Source: JAHRAW01 sp965212085
GTDB taxonomy: Bacteria > Pseudomonadota > Gammaproteobacteria > Arenicellales > Poriferihabitantaceae
DNA: 64,000 nt
NCBI GenBank assembly: GCA_965212085.1
Contig: OZ243042.1
Location: 744,001 to 808,000 of the forward strand
Reading direction: 5' to 3'
The notes under the pieces were generated by a model. It had not been told where the DNA came from and did no database searches. It worked only from the letters and a program-made list of their open reading frames with translations. Positions 26,449 through 34,554 of this stretch are shown one piece after another. The stretch's first letter is position 1; each line of letters starts with the position of its first letter. A program made the translations under genes and the position numbers.

Positions 26449-27564
26449 CTACAAGTGGGGCCGCGCCAGGTAATCCCCGGAGCCCATCTCCTGCAGGCGG
26501 CTGGCGGTTCGCTTGAACGGCTCGCGCAGCCGCTTGCCTTCGTAGAGATGCTCCGGTGGCCGGGCCGCAGACGCTATGAGGTTGACCCCTCGGTCGTACA
26601 ACTCATCCACCAGTTCAATGAACCGCCGGGCCGGGTCTTCGCCATCGGCGTCCAGCACCGGGATGTCTTCGAGGATCACCGTGTGGAAGCGTTTGGACAG
26701 TTCGATGTAGTCCAGTTTGGAGCGGTTGCCCCGGCACAAGGCGTCGAAACTGAACCACGCCGTCCCGCGCCCGGCGGCGATGACCGCCACTTCGCGGCCC
26801 GATAAAAGCAGGGCGCGTTGTTGATCATCCGGGTCGCCCAAATCGCCTTCAAGGCCCGCAAAACTCCGCCGCAAGGCGCGCGCCGCAGCATGGTCGTGGG
26901 GCGCGTGATAGAGCGCCGCGGATTGCAGGTAGTTCATTCGGTAGTCGCTGCCGCCGTCCACCCGGACGATGCGGGTCTGCGCCTTGAGCAACTCAATGGC
27001 GGGCAGGAAACGCCGGCGCTGCAGGCCGTCCCGGTAGAGGTCGCCGGGGTGGGTGTTGGAGGTGGTGACCAGGGCGACTCCGTGCTCAAACAACTGGTGC
27101 AGCAGCCCCGACAGGATCATCGCGTCGGTGATGTCGGTGACCGAAAACTCGTCCAGGCACAATACCCGGTGGCGCGCCGCGAGTTGCGCGGCGATGATCG
27201 CCAGGGGGTCCTGGCGCGCATGGATGCGGTTTTTTTCATCGTGCACCCACTGCATGAAGCGATGGTAGTGGATGCGCTTGCCCAACCCTTCGGGCAGGGC
27301 GCGGTAGAACATATCCATCAGCAGGGTCTTGCCGGTGCCGACCCCGCCCCACAGGTAGATGCCCCGGCGTTGCGCCCAGCGGCGTCCCAGCAGGCGCGCC
27401 ACGAGGCCGGGTTTTTGCCCGCCGGAAACCAGCGCGCGGTGCAGGGCATTGAGCTGCCGGACGGCCACCAACTGGGCGCGGTCGGCGCGCAACTCGCCGG
27501 CGGCAACCCGGTGCTGGTAGCGTTTCAGGGGGGAGGCCGGCGGGTTTTCGGCTATGGCTGGCAA
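26449..27564 (-). CDS. zapE: cell division protein ZapE (AFG1-like ATPase)
   Basis: A 371-residue AAA-type ATPase of the AFG1/ZapE family, associated with Z-ring function during constriction. The N-terminal SPLKRYQHRVAAGEL is family-typical. Walker A GGVGTGKT is at 73-80, then LLMDMFYRALP and HYHRFM. Walker B VLCLDEFSVTDITDAM is near 134-149, with VTTSNTHPGDLYRDGLQRRR and a late RFIELVDELYDRGV. Length fits the family. It diverges from nudE, whose start is 99 bases away. Confidence 0.94.
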   Translation of the reverse strand: MPAIAENPPASPLKRYQHRVAAGELRADRAQLVAVRQLNALHRALVSGGQKPGLVARLLGRRWAQRRGIYLWGGVGTGKTLLMDMFYRALPEGLGKRIHYHRFMQWVHDEKNRIHARQDPLAIIAAQLAARHRVLCLDEFSVTDITDAMILSGLLHQLFEHGVALVTTSNTHPGDLYRDGLQRRRFLPAIELLKAQTRIVRVDGGSDYRMNYLQSAALYHAPHDHAAARALRRSFAGLEGDLGDPDDQQRALLLSGREVAVIAAGRGTAWFSFDALCRGNRSKLDYIELSKRFHTVILEDIPVLDADGEDPARRFIELVDELYDRGVNLIASAARPPEHLYEGKRLREPFKRTASRLQEMGSGDYLARPHL

Positions 27565-27663
27565 GGCGGCGATGGCGATGATGTGGTGATGGCGGCGGGG
27601 CGGAAATGCGCCGGGGTGCGGGGCATTTGCGAATCAAGCATTTTACAGGCATCATCACGGGCA

Positions 27664-28266
27664 ATGCCTCAAAAGCCGAAAATTTTGTCGTGCTCGGTGA
27701 TCGCCCGAAGCCGCCTGTTCACCATCGAAGCCCTTGACCTGCGATTTGCCAACGGCAGCGAAGCCACGTTCGAGCGGCTGAAAAACGCCGGGCGGGGCAT
27801 CGTCATGGTGATCGCGCTGGACGCCGCCGGTTCGATGATCATGGTGCGCGAATACGCCGCCGGCACCGAACGCTACGAACTCGGTTTCGTCAAGGGCCGC
27901 ATTGACCCCGGCGAGACCGCCGCCGAGGCGGCGCTGCGCGAACTCAAGGAGGAAATCGGTTTCGGCGCGAACAAACTGGCCTTTTTGCGCGCCGTTGACA
28001 GCGCCCCGGCCTACACCAATTTCGTCTCCCACCTGTTCGTCGCCACCGAACTCTACCCCGCCAAACTCGAAGGCGACGAAGCGGAGCCGCTGGAGCAGGT
28101 GGAATGGCCCCTCGCCGACCTGCCGCAACTGTACCGGCATCCCGAGGTCAACGACTCGCGCGTGCTGCTGGCGTTGATGCTGCTGGAGAAGCGTTTGGAA
28201 AAGCGTTTGGAAAAGCCCTTGGAAAAACGTTCGCAGAAAAACCCGGAGCAGCCCGCGCACAGATGA
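27664..28266 (+). CDS. nudE: ADP compounds hydrolase NudE
   Basis: 200 residues from the ATG at 27664. The frame is open further upstream only as the antisense of zapE. It closely resembles E. coli NudE: the N-terminal half has ARSRLFTIEALDLRFANG, then REYAAGTERYELGF. The Nudix box spans 78-100 with Gly78, Glu84 and the RELKEE core. NudE hydrolyses ADP-ribose, Ap3A and NADH. An unusual C-terminal tail has LEKRLEKRLEKPLEKR. The stop overlaps the cysQ start (ATGA), the usual nudE-cysQ operon pairing. Confidence 0.94.
   Translation: MPQKPKILSCSVIARSRLFTIEALDLRFANGSEATFERLKNAGRGIVMVIALDAAGSMIMVREYAAGTERYELGFVKGRIDPGETAAEAALRELKEEIGFGANKLAFLRAVDSAPAYTNFVSHLFVATELYPAKLEGDEAEPLEQVEWPLADLPQLYRHPEVNDSRVLLALMLLEKRLEKRLEKPLEKRSQKNPEQPAHR
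28187..28232 (+). repeat. 15 bp tandem repeat in the nudE tail
   Basis: Three near-identical 15 base units (TTGGAAAAGCGT-type) encode successive LEKR/LEKP blocks at the C-terminus of NudE. The repeat is in frame and appears to be a lineage-specific extension. Confidence 0.75.
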
Positions 28267-29135
28267 CAGGCCGGTTGCAGCAAGTGGTCGCCATCGCCAT
28301 CGCCGCCGGCGCGGAAATTCTCGACGTGTACGCGGGCGAGTTCGAGGTTGAAATCAAGGGCGACGGTTCGCCGTTGACCGAGGCCGACCGCCGCGCCCAC
28401 GAACTCATCCACCGGCGGCTGCTTCAACTTGACCCGGCGATTCCGTTGTTGTCCGAGGAATCCGATGCCGAGGCGTTTGCGGCGCGCCACGGGTGGCATC
28501 GTTTCTGGCTGGTGGATCCGCTGGACGGCACCAAAGAATTCGTCAAGCGCAGCGATCAGTTCACCGTCAATATCGCGTTGATCGAGGGCGACCGCCCGGT
28601 GCTGGGCGTGGTGCACGCGCCGGTTTCGGGGGTCAGTTACTACGCCGCGCACGGTGTGAATACGGGGGGAGCAACAGGCACGACAAGCGCGACAGAAGCG
28701 TTCAGGGCCGGTTCGGACGGCAAGGCAACGCCCATTCGCGTGAAAAAATTCGACCGCAAAAAGGCCGTCATGGTGGCCAGCCGTTCGCACTCCGGGGCGG
28801 CGGTGGAAGCCTACCGCGCGCGCCTCGCCGGCGAAGCCGAACGGGTGGAAGTTACCGGCATGGGCAGTTCGCTGAAAATCTGCGTGGTGGCGGAAGGGCT
28901 GGCGGACATTTATCCGCGCCTCGGCCCGACCTCGGAATGGGACACCGCGGCGGCGCATTGCGTGCTGGAAGCCGCCGGCGGCAGCGTTACCACCCTCGCC
29001 GGGGAGCGCATCCGGTACAACAAAGAGAACATCCGCAACCCCTGGTTCCTGGCCGGCGGCGACCGCGAATTCGACTGGACCGCCCTCGCCCGTGGCCTTG
29101 AGCCGCCCCCGCCCCGCCCGAAACCCGAAACCTGA
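28263..29135 (+). CDS. cysQ: 3'(2'),5'-bisphosphate nucleotidase CysQ
   Basis: A 290-residue inositol-monophosphatase-family phosphatase that removes the 3' phosphate from PAP/PAPS and so supports sulfate assimilation. Metal-binding motifs are visible: Asp/Glu in LLSEES (62-67), DPLDGTKEF (85-93) and, near residue 223, TSEWDTAAAH. The ATG at 28263 overlaps the nudE stop. A Thr/Gly/Ala-rich insertion (about 137-160) and a proline-rich C-terminus are minor oddities. Confidence 0.93.
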   Translation: MTGRLQQVVAIAIAAGAEILDVYAGEFEVEIKGDGSPLTEADRRAHELIHRRLLQLDPAIPLLSEESDAEAFAARHGWHRFWLVDPLDGTKEFVKRSDQFTVNIALIEGDRPVLGVVHAPVSGVSYYAAHGVNTGGATGTTSATEAFRAGSDGKATPIRVKKFDRKKAVMVASRSHSGAAVEAYRARLAGEAERVEVTGMGSSLKICVVAEGLADIYPRLGPTSEWDTAAAHCVLEAAGGSVTTLAGERIRYNKENIRNPWFLAGGDREFDWTALARGLEPPPPRPKPET

Positions 29136-29272
29136 CGCCGCGCCGGGGCAATGCGGCGGTTGACCTGATTGCCGACAACGAGTAGGCTTACGCCCCGAAT
29201 TTCCTCCCCATACCCCATACCCCATACCCCCGGCCCCCGGCCACCAACCCCCAACTTCCAACCATCACGCCC

Positions 29273-30484
29273 ATGCGAATTGCCCTCCTCGGCGCGCCGG
29301 GTTCCGGCAAAGGAACACAGGCCAAATTACTGGCGGCACGCTACCGGGTGCCGCAGGTGTCCACGGGCGAACTGCTGCGCGAGGCGGCCGCCGCTGACGA
29401 CAAACCGGACGCGCAAACCGGGGATGCGGTGGTGGCCGGGCTGCCGGTTGCCGACGGGGCCGACGGGAGCGGCGAGGCCGAGGGGAATAGCGAGGCCGTG
29501 ATGGCCGTGCTCGAAGAGCGGCTGCGCGCGCGGGACAGCAAGCGCGGTTTCATCATTGACGACTTCCCGGAGAACATCCCCGAGGCCCAGGCGCTGGACA
29601 CCTTGCTGGGCATGCTTGGCCGCGCCTTGCAGATCGCGGTGCACATCAAGGTTGATGATGAGACGCTGGTGCGAAGCATCACCGGGCGCTTGCGGTGCGA
29701 GCAGTGCGGCGCGGTTTATAACCGTCATTTTTCCCCGCCGGAAACCCGCGGCAAGTGCGGCGCCTGCGGCGGCAAAGTGGTTTCCGCAGGCGGCGGCAAC
29801 GCCCGAAGCGCGGCGGTGAAAATCGGCAAACACCACCAACAAGCGGTCCCGCTGCTGGCCTACTACAAGGCCCAGCACAAACTGCGCACGGTGGTGGCCG
29901 AGGGCGGCGTCGAAGAAACCCAGCAAAAAATTTGCGACATCGTTGACCTGGAAATCCGCCCCCTGGAAATCAAAACCCTGGAAACCGCCGCCCAGGCCCA
30001 CGAAGAGGAAATCAGCACCGTCATCGCCGGCGGGCAGATCAACCGCATCGCTGCGCCGCCGGAAAGCCCGGCCAAACCCGCCGATGCACAAGCGGCGGCG
30101 GTTCCTGCGGTTGGCGCGACTGTCGTGAAAAAGACCGCCGCCAAAACGACGGCCAAAAAGAAAGTGGCGAAGAAAAAACCCGTGGCCAAAAAGAAAACCA
30201 CCGGGAAAAAACCGGTTAGCAAGGTTGCGAAAAAAGCAGCATCCGGGAAACCCGCCGCCAAAGTAGCGGCCAAAAAGAAACCCGTGAAAAAAACAACCCC
30301 AGCAAAAAGAAAACCCGTAACAAAACCGGCGGGTAAAAAACCCCCGGCCAGAAAAACCGGTAAAAAAGCCGCAGCAAAAAGCCCGGCAAAAAAGACTGCG
30401 AAAAAAACCACGAAAAAGAAACCCGCAACAAACAAAGCGGCGAAAAAGAGCGCGAAAAAAAAAATAACGCCGGACCATGGTTGA
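29273..30484 (+). CDS. divergent adenylate kinase-like protein fused to a histone-H1-like Lys/Ala tail
   Basis: 403 residues. Residues 1-225 are adenylate kinase-like: P-loop GAPGSGKGTQA (7-17), NMP-binding STGELLR (30-36), a LID with four cysteines (142, 145, 162, 165) able to bind zinc, and PLLAYY (193-198). Several AMP/ATP-handling arginines appear lost: the usual DGFPRT is DDFPEN (96-101) and the VRKRL helix reads AVKIGKH. There is also an extra Gly/Asp/Glu-rich insertion (about 43-75). From about 285 to 403 the protein is almost entirely Lys, Ala, Pro and Thr (AKKKVAKKKPVAKKK-type), like bacterial H1-like proteins. It may bind nucleic acid, and activity as an adenylate kinase is uncertain. 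The 3' end overlaps hemB by 8 bases. Confidence 0.8.
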   Translation: MRIALLGAPGSGKGTQAKLLAARYRVPQVSTGELLREAAAADDKPDAQTGDAVVAGLPVADGADGSGEAEGNSEAVMAVLEERLRARDSKRGFIIDDFPENIPEAQALDTLLGMLGRALQIAVHIKVDDETLVRSITGRLRCEQCGAVYNRHFSPPETRGKCGACGGKVVSAGGGNARSAAVKIGKHHQQAVPLLAYYKAQHKLRTVVAEGGVEETQQKICDIVDLEIRPLEIKTLETAAQAHEEEISTVIAGGQINRIAAPPESPAKPADAQAAAVPAVGATVVKKTAAKTTAKKKVAKKKPVAKKKTTGKKPVSKVAKKAASGKPAAKVAAKKKPVKKTTPAKRKPVTKPAGKKPPARKTGKKAAAKSPAKKTAKKTTKKKPATNKAAKKSAKKKITPDHG

Positions 30485-31496
30485 CCATCCCCGACAAGGC
30501 CACTTCCCGCGGACGCGCCTGCGGCGCATGCGAAAGGATGACTTCAGCCGCCGCATGATGCGCCAGGCGGTGTTCACCGTTGACGATCTGATTCAGCCGC
30601 TTTTCATCCGCGAGGAAGCCGGGGCCGGGGCCGAAAGCGAAACCATTCCTTCCATGCCCGGCGTTGCGCGCATGGAAATCAAGGCGCTGACCGAAAAATG
30701 CCGGCGCTGCCATGCCCTCGGCATTCCCGCGGTGGTGTTGTTTCCGGCGACCCCGCCCGCGGCGAAATCCGCAGACGCGCAGGAAGCGTGGAATCCCGAC
30801 GGCCTGGTGCAGCGCGCCGTCAAGGCCATCAAGGACGCGGTCCCGGATTTGGGCGTGATAACCGACGTCGCCCTCGACCCCTACACCAGCCACGGCCAGG
30901 ACGGCCTGTGCGACGAGCGCGGCTACGTGGTCAACGACCCCACCGTGGCGGCGCTGGTGCGCCAGGCGCTGTCCCACGTCGAAGCCGGCGCCGACGTGGT
31001 CGCGCCCTCCGACATGATGGACGGGCGGGTGCGCGCCATCCGCGACGCCTTCGAGGAGGGCGGCCACGTCAACGCCCGCATCCTCGCCTACTCGGCCAAG
31101 TACGCATCCACTTTCTACGCGCCGTTTCGCGACGCGGTAGGCTCCGCGTCAAACCTCGCCGGCGGCGGCAAATACGATTACCAAATGGACCCGGCCAACA
31201 GCGACGAAGCCCTGCGCGAAACCGCCCTCGACATCGCCGAAGGCGCCGACATGGTAATGGTCAAACCGGGCCTGACAAACCTCGACATCATCCGGCGAAT
31301 CAAACAAACATTCGGCATGCCAACCTTCGCCTACCAGGTCAGCGGCGAATACGCCATGCTCAAAGCCGCCGCGGAAAACGGCTGGCTTGATGAACGGCAA
31401 GCGGTGATGGAAGTAATGAGTTCCTTCAAACGCGCCGGGTGTGACGGGGTTTTGACTTATTACGCGGAGCGGGTGGGGGAGTGGTTGGGGGAGTGA
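30477..31496 (+). CDS. hemB: delta-aminolevulinic acid dehydratase (porphobilinogen synthase)
   Basis: A 339-residue enzyme that condenses two 5-aminolevulinate molecules to porphobilinogen in haem synthesis. Schiff-base lysines are Lys208 (AYSAKYAS) and Lys263 (MVKPGLTNLD). The metal region reads DVALDPYTSHGQDGLC, with Asp where the zinc-type enzymes carry Cys, so this is the Mg-dependent type known from Pseudomonas. The start overlaps the 3' end of the adenylate kinase-like gene, which implies translational coupling. Confidence 0.94.
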   Translation: MVDHPRQGHFPRTRLRRMRKDDFSRRMMRQAVFTVDDLIQPLFIREEAGAGAESETIPSMPGVARMEIKALTEKCRRCHALGIPAVVLFPATPPAAKSADAQEAWNPDGLVQRAVKAIKDAVPDLGVITDVALDPYTSHGQDGLCDERGYVVNDPTVAALVRQALSHVEAGADVVAPSDMMDGRVRAIRDAFEEGGHVNARILAYSAKYASTFYAPFRDAVGSASNLAGGGKYDYQMDPANSDEALRETALDIAEGADMVMVKPGLTNLDIIRRIKQTFGMPTFAYQVSGEYAMLKAAAENGWLDERQAVMEVMSSFKRAGCDGVLTYYAERVGEWLGE

Positions 31497-31517
31497 TTTT
31501 TAAGCGGAGAATACGAG

Positions 31518-31736
31518 ATGAAAAAAAAGTATTTAGTGTCTTTAGGTAGAACCTATGGCGTATATGTCTATGCTGACAATGAAAAAATCGCAATGGAAGC
31601 GGCGGAGACTTTTGTTAGTAGTGGCAAAGACGAATCGAATTCACTACACCAAGAAAAGTACAATTTTTTAATCGATGGAGTGGAGATGATGCATAATATG
31701 GCGGTGGATGCAACATTGGTCAAAGATGACGAATGA
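31518..31736 (+). CDS. hypothetical 72-residue protein
   Basis: Not recognised. A small charged protein (MKKKYLVSLGRTYGVYVYAD...) with alternating hydrophobic positions that could form a short beta-sheet/helix domain. The start has GCGGAGAATACGAG upstream. Its stop overlaps the next start (ATGA at 31733), so it is co-transcribed with the following gene. Both genes are distinctly AT-richer than their neighbours, suggesting joint acquisition. It could be a small partner protein of the downstream nuclease-like product; this is inference. Confidence 0.65.
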   Translation: MKKKYLVSLGRTYGVYVYADNEKIAMEAAETFVSSGKDESNSLHQEKYNFLIDGVEMMHNMAVDATLVKDDE

Positions 31737-32662
31737 GCACGAAAACAAAATCTGACAAACTCGTCGAAGCTTTCTTGGAGAAAGCAAAGCGATTTAATGC
31801 CGATGTAGAGCCTGTGCGGGTTCTCAAAGCGCGGGTATATAAAGTCACCGAAGCCAACGTTCTCGTCAGGGCTGCCACCACATCAAGTCAGAATGGCAGA
31901 TATTTTTTTGGCATTAATTACATAGCCATTGAAGAAATCGCTAATCTGGATAATCCGTTCATTGCATTCATCTGCAGTTCGATTGATAAGACTGTCATTA
32001 TTCCAGCGCAGTTGTTTTTCGAAAATCTTTCGCAGATAAGCAGTGATAGAAATGGGGAATATAAAATCAATGTCGACAAAAACCTCGACGTTGTTTTGAA
32101 GGGACGTGGCAACAGAATCTATTGCGCCGAATTTGTTAACAATTGGGAGTTGCTCCTCAAGCCATTTGAGACATCGAGGCATAGAAGCACTGCAGAAGAA
32201 AGTTTGCATTCGGTATTGCAGGGAAGGCTTATAGAAATAGGCAACACGAGGGGATACGATACCTATTGTCCTGATCGTTCAAAAATATTCAATAACAAAA
32301 AACTTTTAGAACTTATTTCTCTGGACAAGTGCCCAAAACTCCAGTTTTCCGATTACGAAGTTTTGCGGAAAATCGATGTTTTATGGTTCAAGGAAAAAGG
32401 CAAAAACATGGTGCCGGAATACGCATTTGAGGTTGAGTTATCTACGGGAACATGGTCTGGTGTTGGCCGGCTGGCAACACTTCTTGATTATCGTCATGTG
32501 AATTTTTATGTTATTTCCAGCGACCTAAAAAGATATAACCAAGTTATGCATTCCTTTGCTGATATTGAGGGAAGGTATCGCCACATTTTGACCGACCGTA
32601 TTGGTGATTTGTATGCGGCTGAGTTGCAGTTGAAAGAATTAAGATATGACGTTGGCCTATAA
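31733..32662 (+). CDS. hypothetical protein with PD-(D/E)XK-like motif
   Basis: 309 residues, no firm family. The C-terminal half contains IDVLWF (Asp215), then YAFEVELST (Glu233, Glu235) and a late NFYVISSDLKRY, a D...ExE layout that resembles divergent PD-(D/E)XK nuclease-like proteins. An earlier LQGRLIEIGNTRGYDTYCPD (163-181) also recalls a helix preceding such cores. The N-terminal 150 residues are of unknown type. AT-rich codon use against a GC-rich background and insertion between hemB and the ubiquinone genes indicate horizontal gain. Possible defence or restriction-related role, low certainty. Confidence 0.6.
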   Translation: MSTKTKSDKLVEAFLEKAKRFNADVEPVRVLKARVYKVTEANVLVRAATTSSQNGRYFFGINYIAIEEIANLDNPFIAFICSSIDKTVIIPAQLFFENLSQISSDRNGEYKINVDKNLDVVLKGRGNRIYCAEFVNNWELLLKPFETSRHRSTAEESLHSVLQGRLIEIGNTRGYDTYCPDRSKIFNNKKLLELISLDKCPKLQFSDYEVLRKIDVLWFKEKGKNMVPEYAFEVELSTGTWSGVGRLATLLDYRHVNFYVISSDLKRYNQVMHSFADIEGRYRHILTDRIGDLYAAELQLKELRYDVGL

Positions 32663-32707
32663 AAAATATGTAAAAATAGAACGAGTTATTTGAAAACTGA
32701 AATCCTC

Positions 32708-33073
32708 ATGAGCACCCACACCCCCACCGAAATCAATCTCAATCGCAAGACGCGCACCATGACGGTGTCGTTTGATGGCGGCGAGTCGTTTGAGATGAGT
32801 TGTGAATACCTGCGGGTTCATTCGCCGTCCGCCGAGGTGCAGGGGCACGGGCCCGGTCAGGGGGTGTTGCAGGTCGGCAAGGAGCGCGTCAACATTGACA
32901 AGATTGAGCAGGTCGGCAATTACGCCATCAAGCCGGTGTTCGACGACGGCCACGACACCGGCATCTATTCGTGGGACACGCTCTACACGCTGGGCAAAAA
33001 TCAGGCGGAAAACTGGCGGAATTATCTTGCCGAACTGAAGGACGCCGGGCACCAACGCAAGATGGATTCCTGA
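32708..33073 (+). CDS. DUF971 domain protein
   Basis: 121 residues from the ATG at 32708 (MSTHTPTEINLNRKTRTMTV). The small domain found N-terminal in gamma-butyrobetaine hydroxylases and as stand-alone proteins shows FDGGESFEMSCEYLRVHSPS, then VNIDKIEQVGNYAIKPVF and HDTGIYSWDTLYTLG. In gammaproteobacteria the stand-alone form is frequently encoded just before ubiE, as here. Its biochemical role is not established. Confidence 0.88.
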   Translation: MSTHTPTEINLNRKTRTMTVSFDGGESFEMSCEYLRVHSPSAEVQGHGPGQGVLQVGKERVNIDKIEQVGNYAIKPVFDDGHDTGIYSWDTLYTLGKNQAENWRNYLAELKDAGHQRKMDS

Positions 33074-33094
33074 ACGCGGCGCACCCGCGCAGTC

Positions 33095-33862
33095 ATGCCA
33101 GCACGCGCCGAACAATCCCGGGAGCAAGCCGCCGATTTTGGGTATCAAACGGTAGACCCCGCCGACAAGGCCGGGATGGTGGGCGCCGTTTTTCGTTCGG
33201 TGGCCGGGCGGTATGATTTGATGAATGACCTGATGTCGTTCGGCGCGCACCGTTTGTGGAAGCGGTTCGCGGCGTCGCAAAGCGCGCTGCGCCCCGGCGA
33301 CGCGGCGCTTGACGTCGCCGGCGGCAGCGGCGACATGGCGCGGCGGCTTGCCCGCCGGGTCGGCGCGCACGGTTCGGTGGTGCTCACCGACATCAACGCG
33401 GCGATGCTCGCCGAAGGCCGAAACAACATGCTTGACGCCGGCCTGGTCGGCAATATCGGCTACGCCCTGGCCGACGCCGAAAAACTTTGTTTTCCCGACG
33501 ATCATTTTCACTGCGTGTCCATCGCCTTCGGGTTGCGCAACGTCACCCGCAAACAAGACGCGCTGGCCTCCATGCACCGGGTTACGCGCCCCGGCGGGCG
33601 GCTGCTGCTGCTGGAGTTTTCCAAACCCCTCGTGCCGCTGCTGGAGCAGGCTTACGACTGCTACTCGTTCGGCGTCATTCCCAAACTGGGCAAACTGGTT
33701 GCCGAAGACGAAGCGAGTTACCGCTACCTGGTGGAATCCATCCGCCGGCATCCCGGCCAGCAAACCCTCAAGGCGATGATGGGCCGCGCGGGTTTTGAAG
33801 ACGTGCGAATACACAACCTCAGCGGCGGAATCGTTGCCCTGCACGTGGGCTTCAAGTACTAA
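33095..33862 (+). CDS. ubiE: ubiquinone/menaquinone C-methyltransferase UbiE
   Basis: A 255-residue SAM-dependent methyltransferase acting on 2-polyprenyl-6-methoxy-benzoquinol. The N-terminal VFRSVAGRYDLMNDLMSFGAHRLWKR is characteristic (quoted in part: VAGRYDLMNDLMSFG). Motif I is LDVAGGSGD (near 71-79), then FGLRNVTRKQDAL and the C-terminal family signature YRYLVESIRRHP. It is the first gene of the ubiE-ubiJ-ubiB cluster. Confidence 0.95.
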   Translation: MPARAEQSREQAADFGYQTVDPADKAGMVGAVFRSVAGRYDLMNDLMSFGAHRLWKRFAASQSALRPGDAALDVAGGSGDMARRLARRVGAHGSVVLTDINAAMLAEGRNNMLDAGLVGNIGYALADAEKLCFPDDHFHCVSIAFGLRNVTRKQDALASMHRVTRPGGRLLLLEFSKPLVPLLEQAYDCYSFGVIPKLGKLVAEDEASYRYLVESIRRHPGQQTLKAMMGRAGFEDVRIHNLSGGIVALHVGFKY

Positions 33863-33866
33863 AATC

Positions 33867-34550
33867 ATGGAAGAGCGCGCCGCAAATGCCCTGCTCGACG
33901 TCCTCAACGCCGCCGCCGGCGCGCTCGTTGACCTCGACCCCGACGGCAAACAAAAACTCGCTGCGCTGCGCGGCAAGGTGTTTTGCCTGGAGGTCAGCGC
34001 GCCGCCCGTCACGTTATACCTGCTGCCCACGGAGCGCGGCGTTGAGTTCCGGCGCGAAGTGGAAGCGGCGGCGGATGTGACCCTGATCGGGTCGGCGCTG
34101 GCGTTCGCCCGGCTGGGGGCTGGCGGCTGGGGCGCGGGCGGCGCAAATGATGAGTTGAGCGAAGGCCGGGTGACGATCCACGGCGACGCCGAACTCGGCC
34201 AGGCGTTGCAGAAAATCCTCGCCCGCTTGGACCTCGACTGGGAAGAGTTGTTGTCGCGCTGGGTCGGCGACACCCCGGCGCGCAAACTCGCAAACGCGGC
34301 CCGCGGTTTGGCGGGCTGGGCGGAGCAATCCATCGGCCTGAGCCGCGAGAACGCAGCCGATTATTTGCGCGAGGAAAAACGCATTTTGGTCACCGCCCCG
34401 GCCCTGGAGCGTTTCGACCAAACCCTCAACCGCACCCGCGCCGACGTTGACCGCCTGACCCGCCGGGTCGAACGAATCAGGCGCGCCCTGGAACAAAATA
34501 CGCAAGATACGCAAAACCCGCAAACCCCACCCACCCCCTCCCGCAACTAA
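33867..34550 (+). CDS. ubiJ: ubiquinone biosynthesis accessory factor UbiJ (SCP2-like)
   Basis: 227 residues from the ATG at 33867, four bases after the ubiE stop. The N-terminal SCP2-like lipid-binding domain shows LRGKVFCLEVSAPPVTLYLL and VTIHGDAELGQALQKIL. The C-terminal coiled helix is RADVDRLTRRVERIRRALE. UbiJ is a non-catalytic scaffold of the aerobic Ubi complex. Sequence similarity within this family is low, and position between ubiE and ubiB supports the call. Confidence 0.9.
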   Translation: MEERAANALLDVLNAAAGALVDLDPDGKQKLAALRGKVFCLEVSAPPVTLYLLPTERGVEFRREVEAAADVTLIGSALAFARLGAGGWGAGGANDELSEGRVTIHGDAELGQALQKILARLDLDWEELLSRWVGDTPARKLANAARGLAGWAEQSIGLSRENAADYLREEKRILVTAPALERFDQTLNRTRADVDRLTRRVERIRRALEQNTQDTQNPQTPPTPSRN

Positions 34551-34554
34551 TCCA

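Noticed and set aside
26818..27663. Upstream extension of the nudE frame
   Set aside because: It is antisense to zapE; NudE homology starts only at the ATG at 27664.
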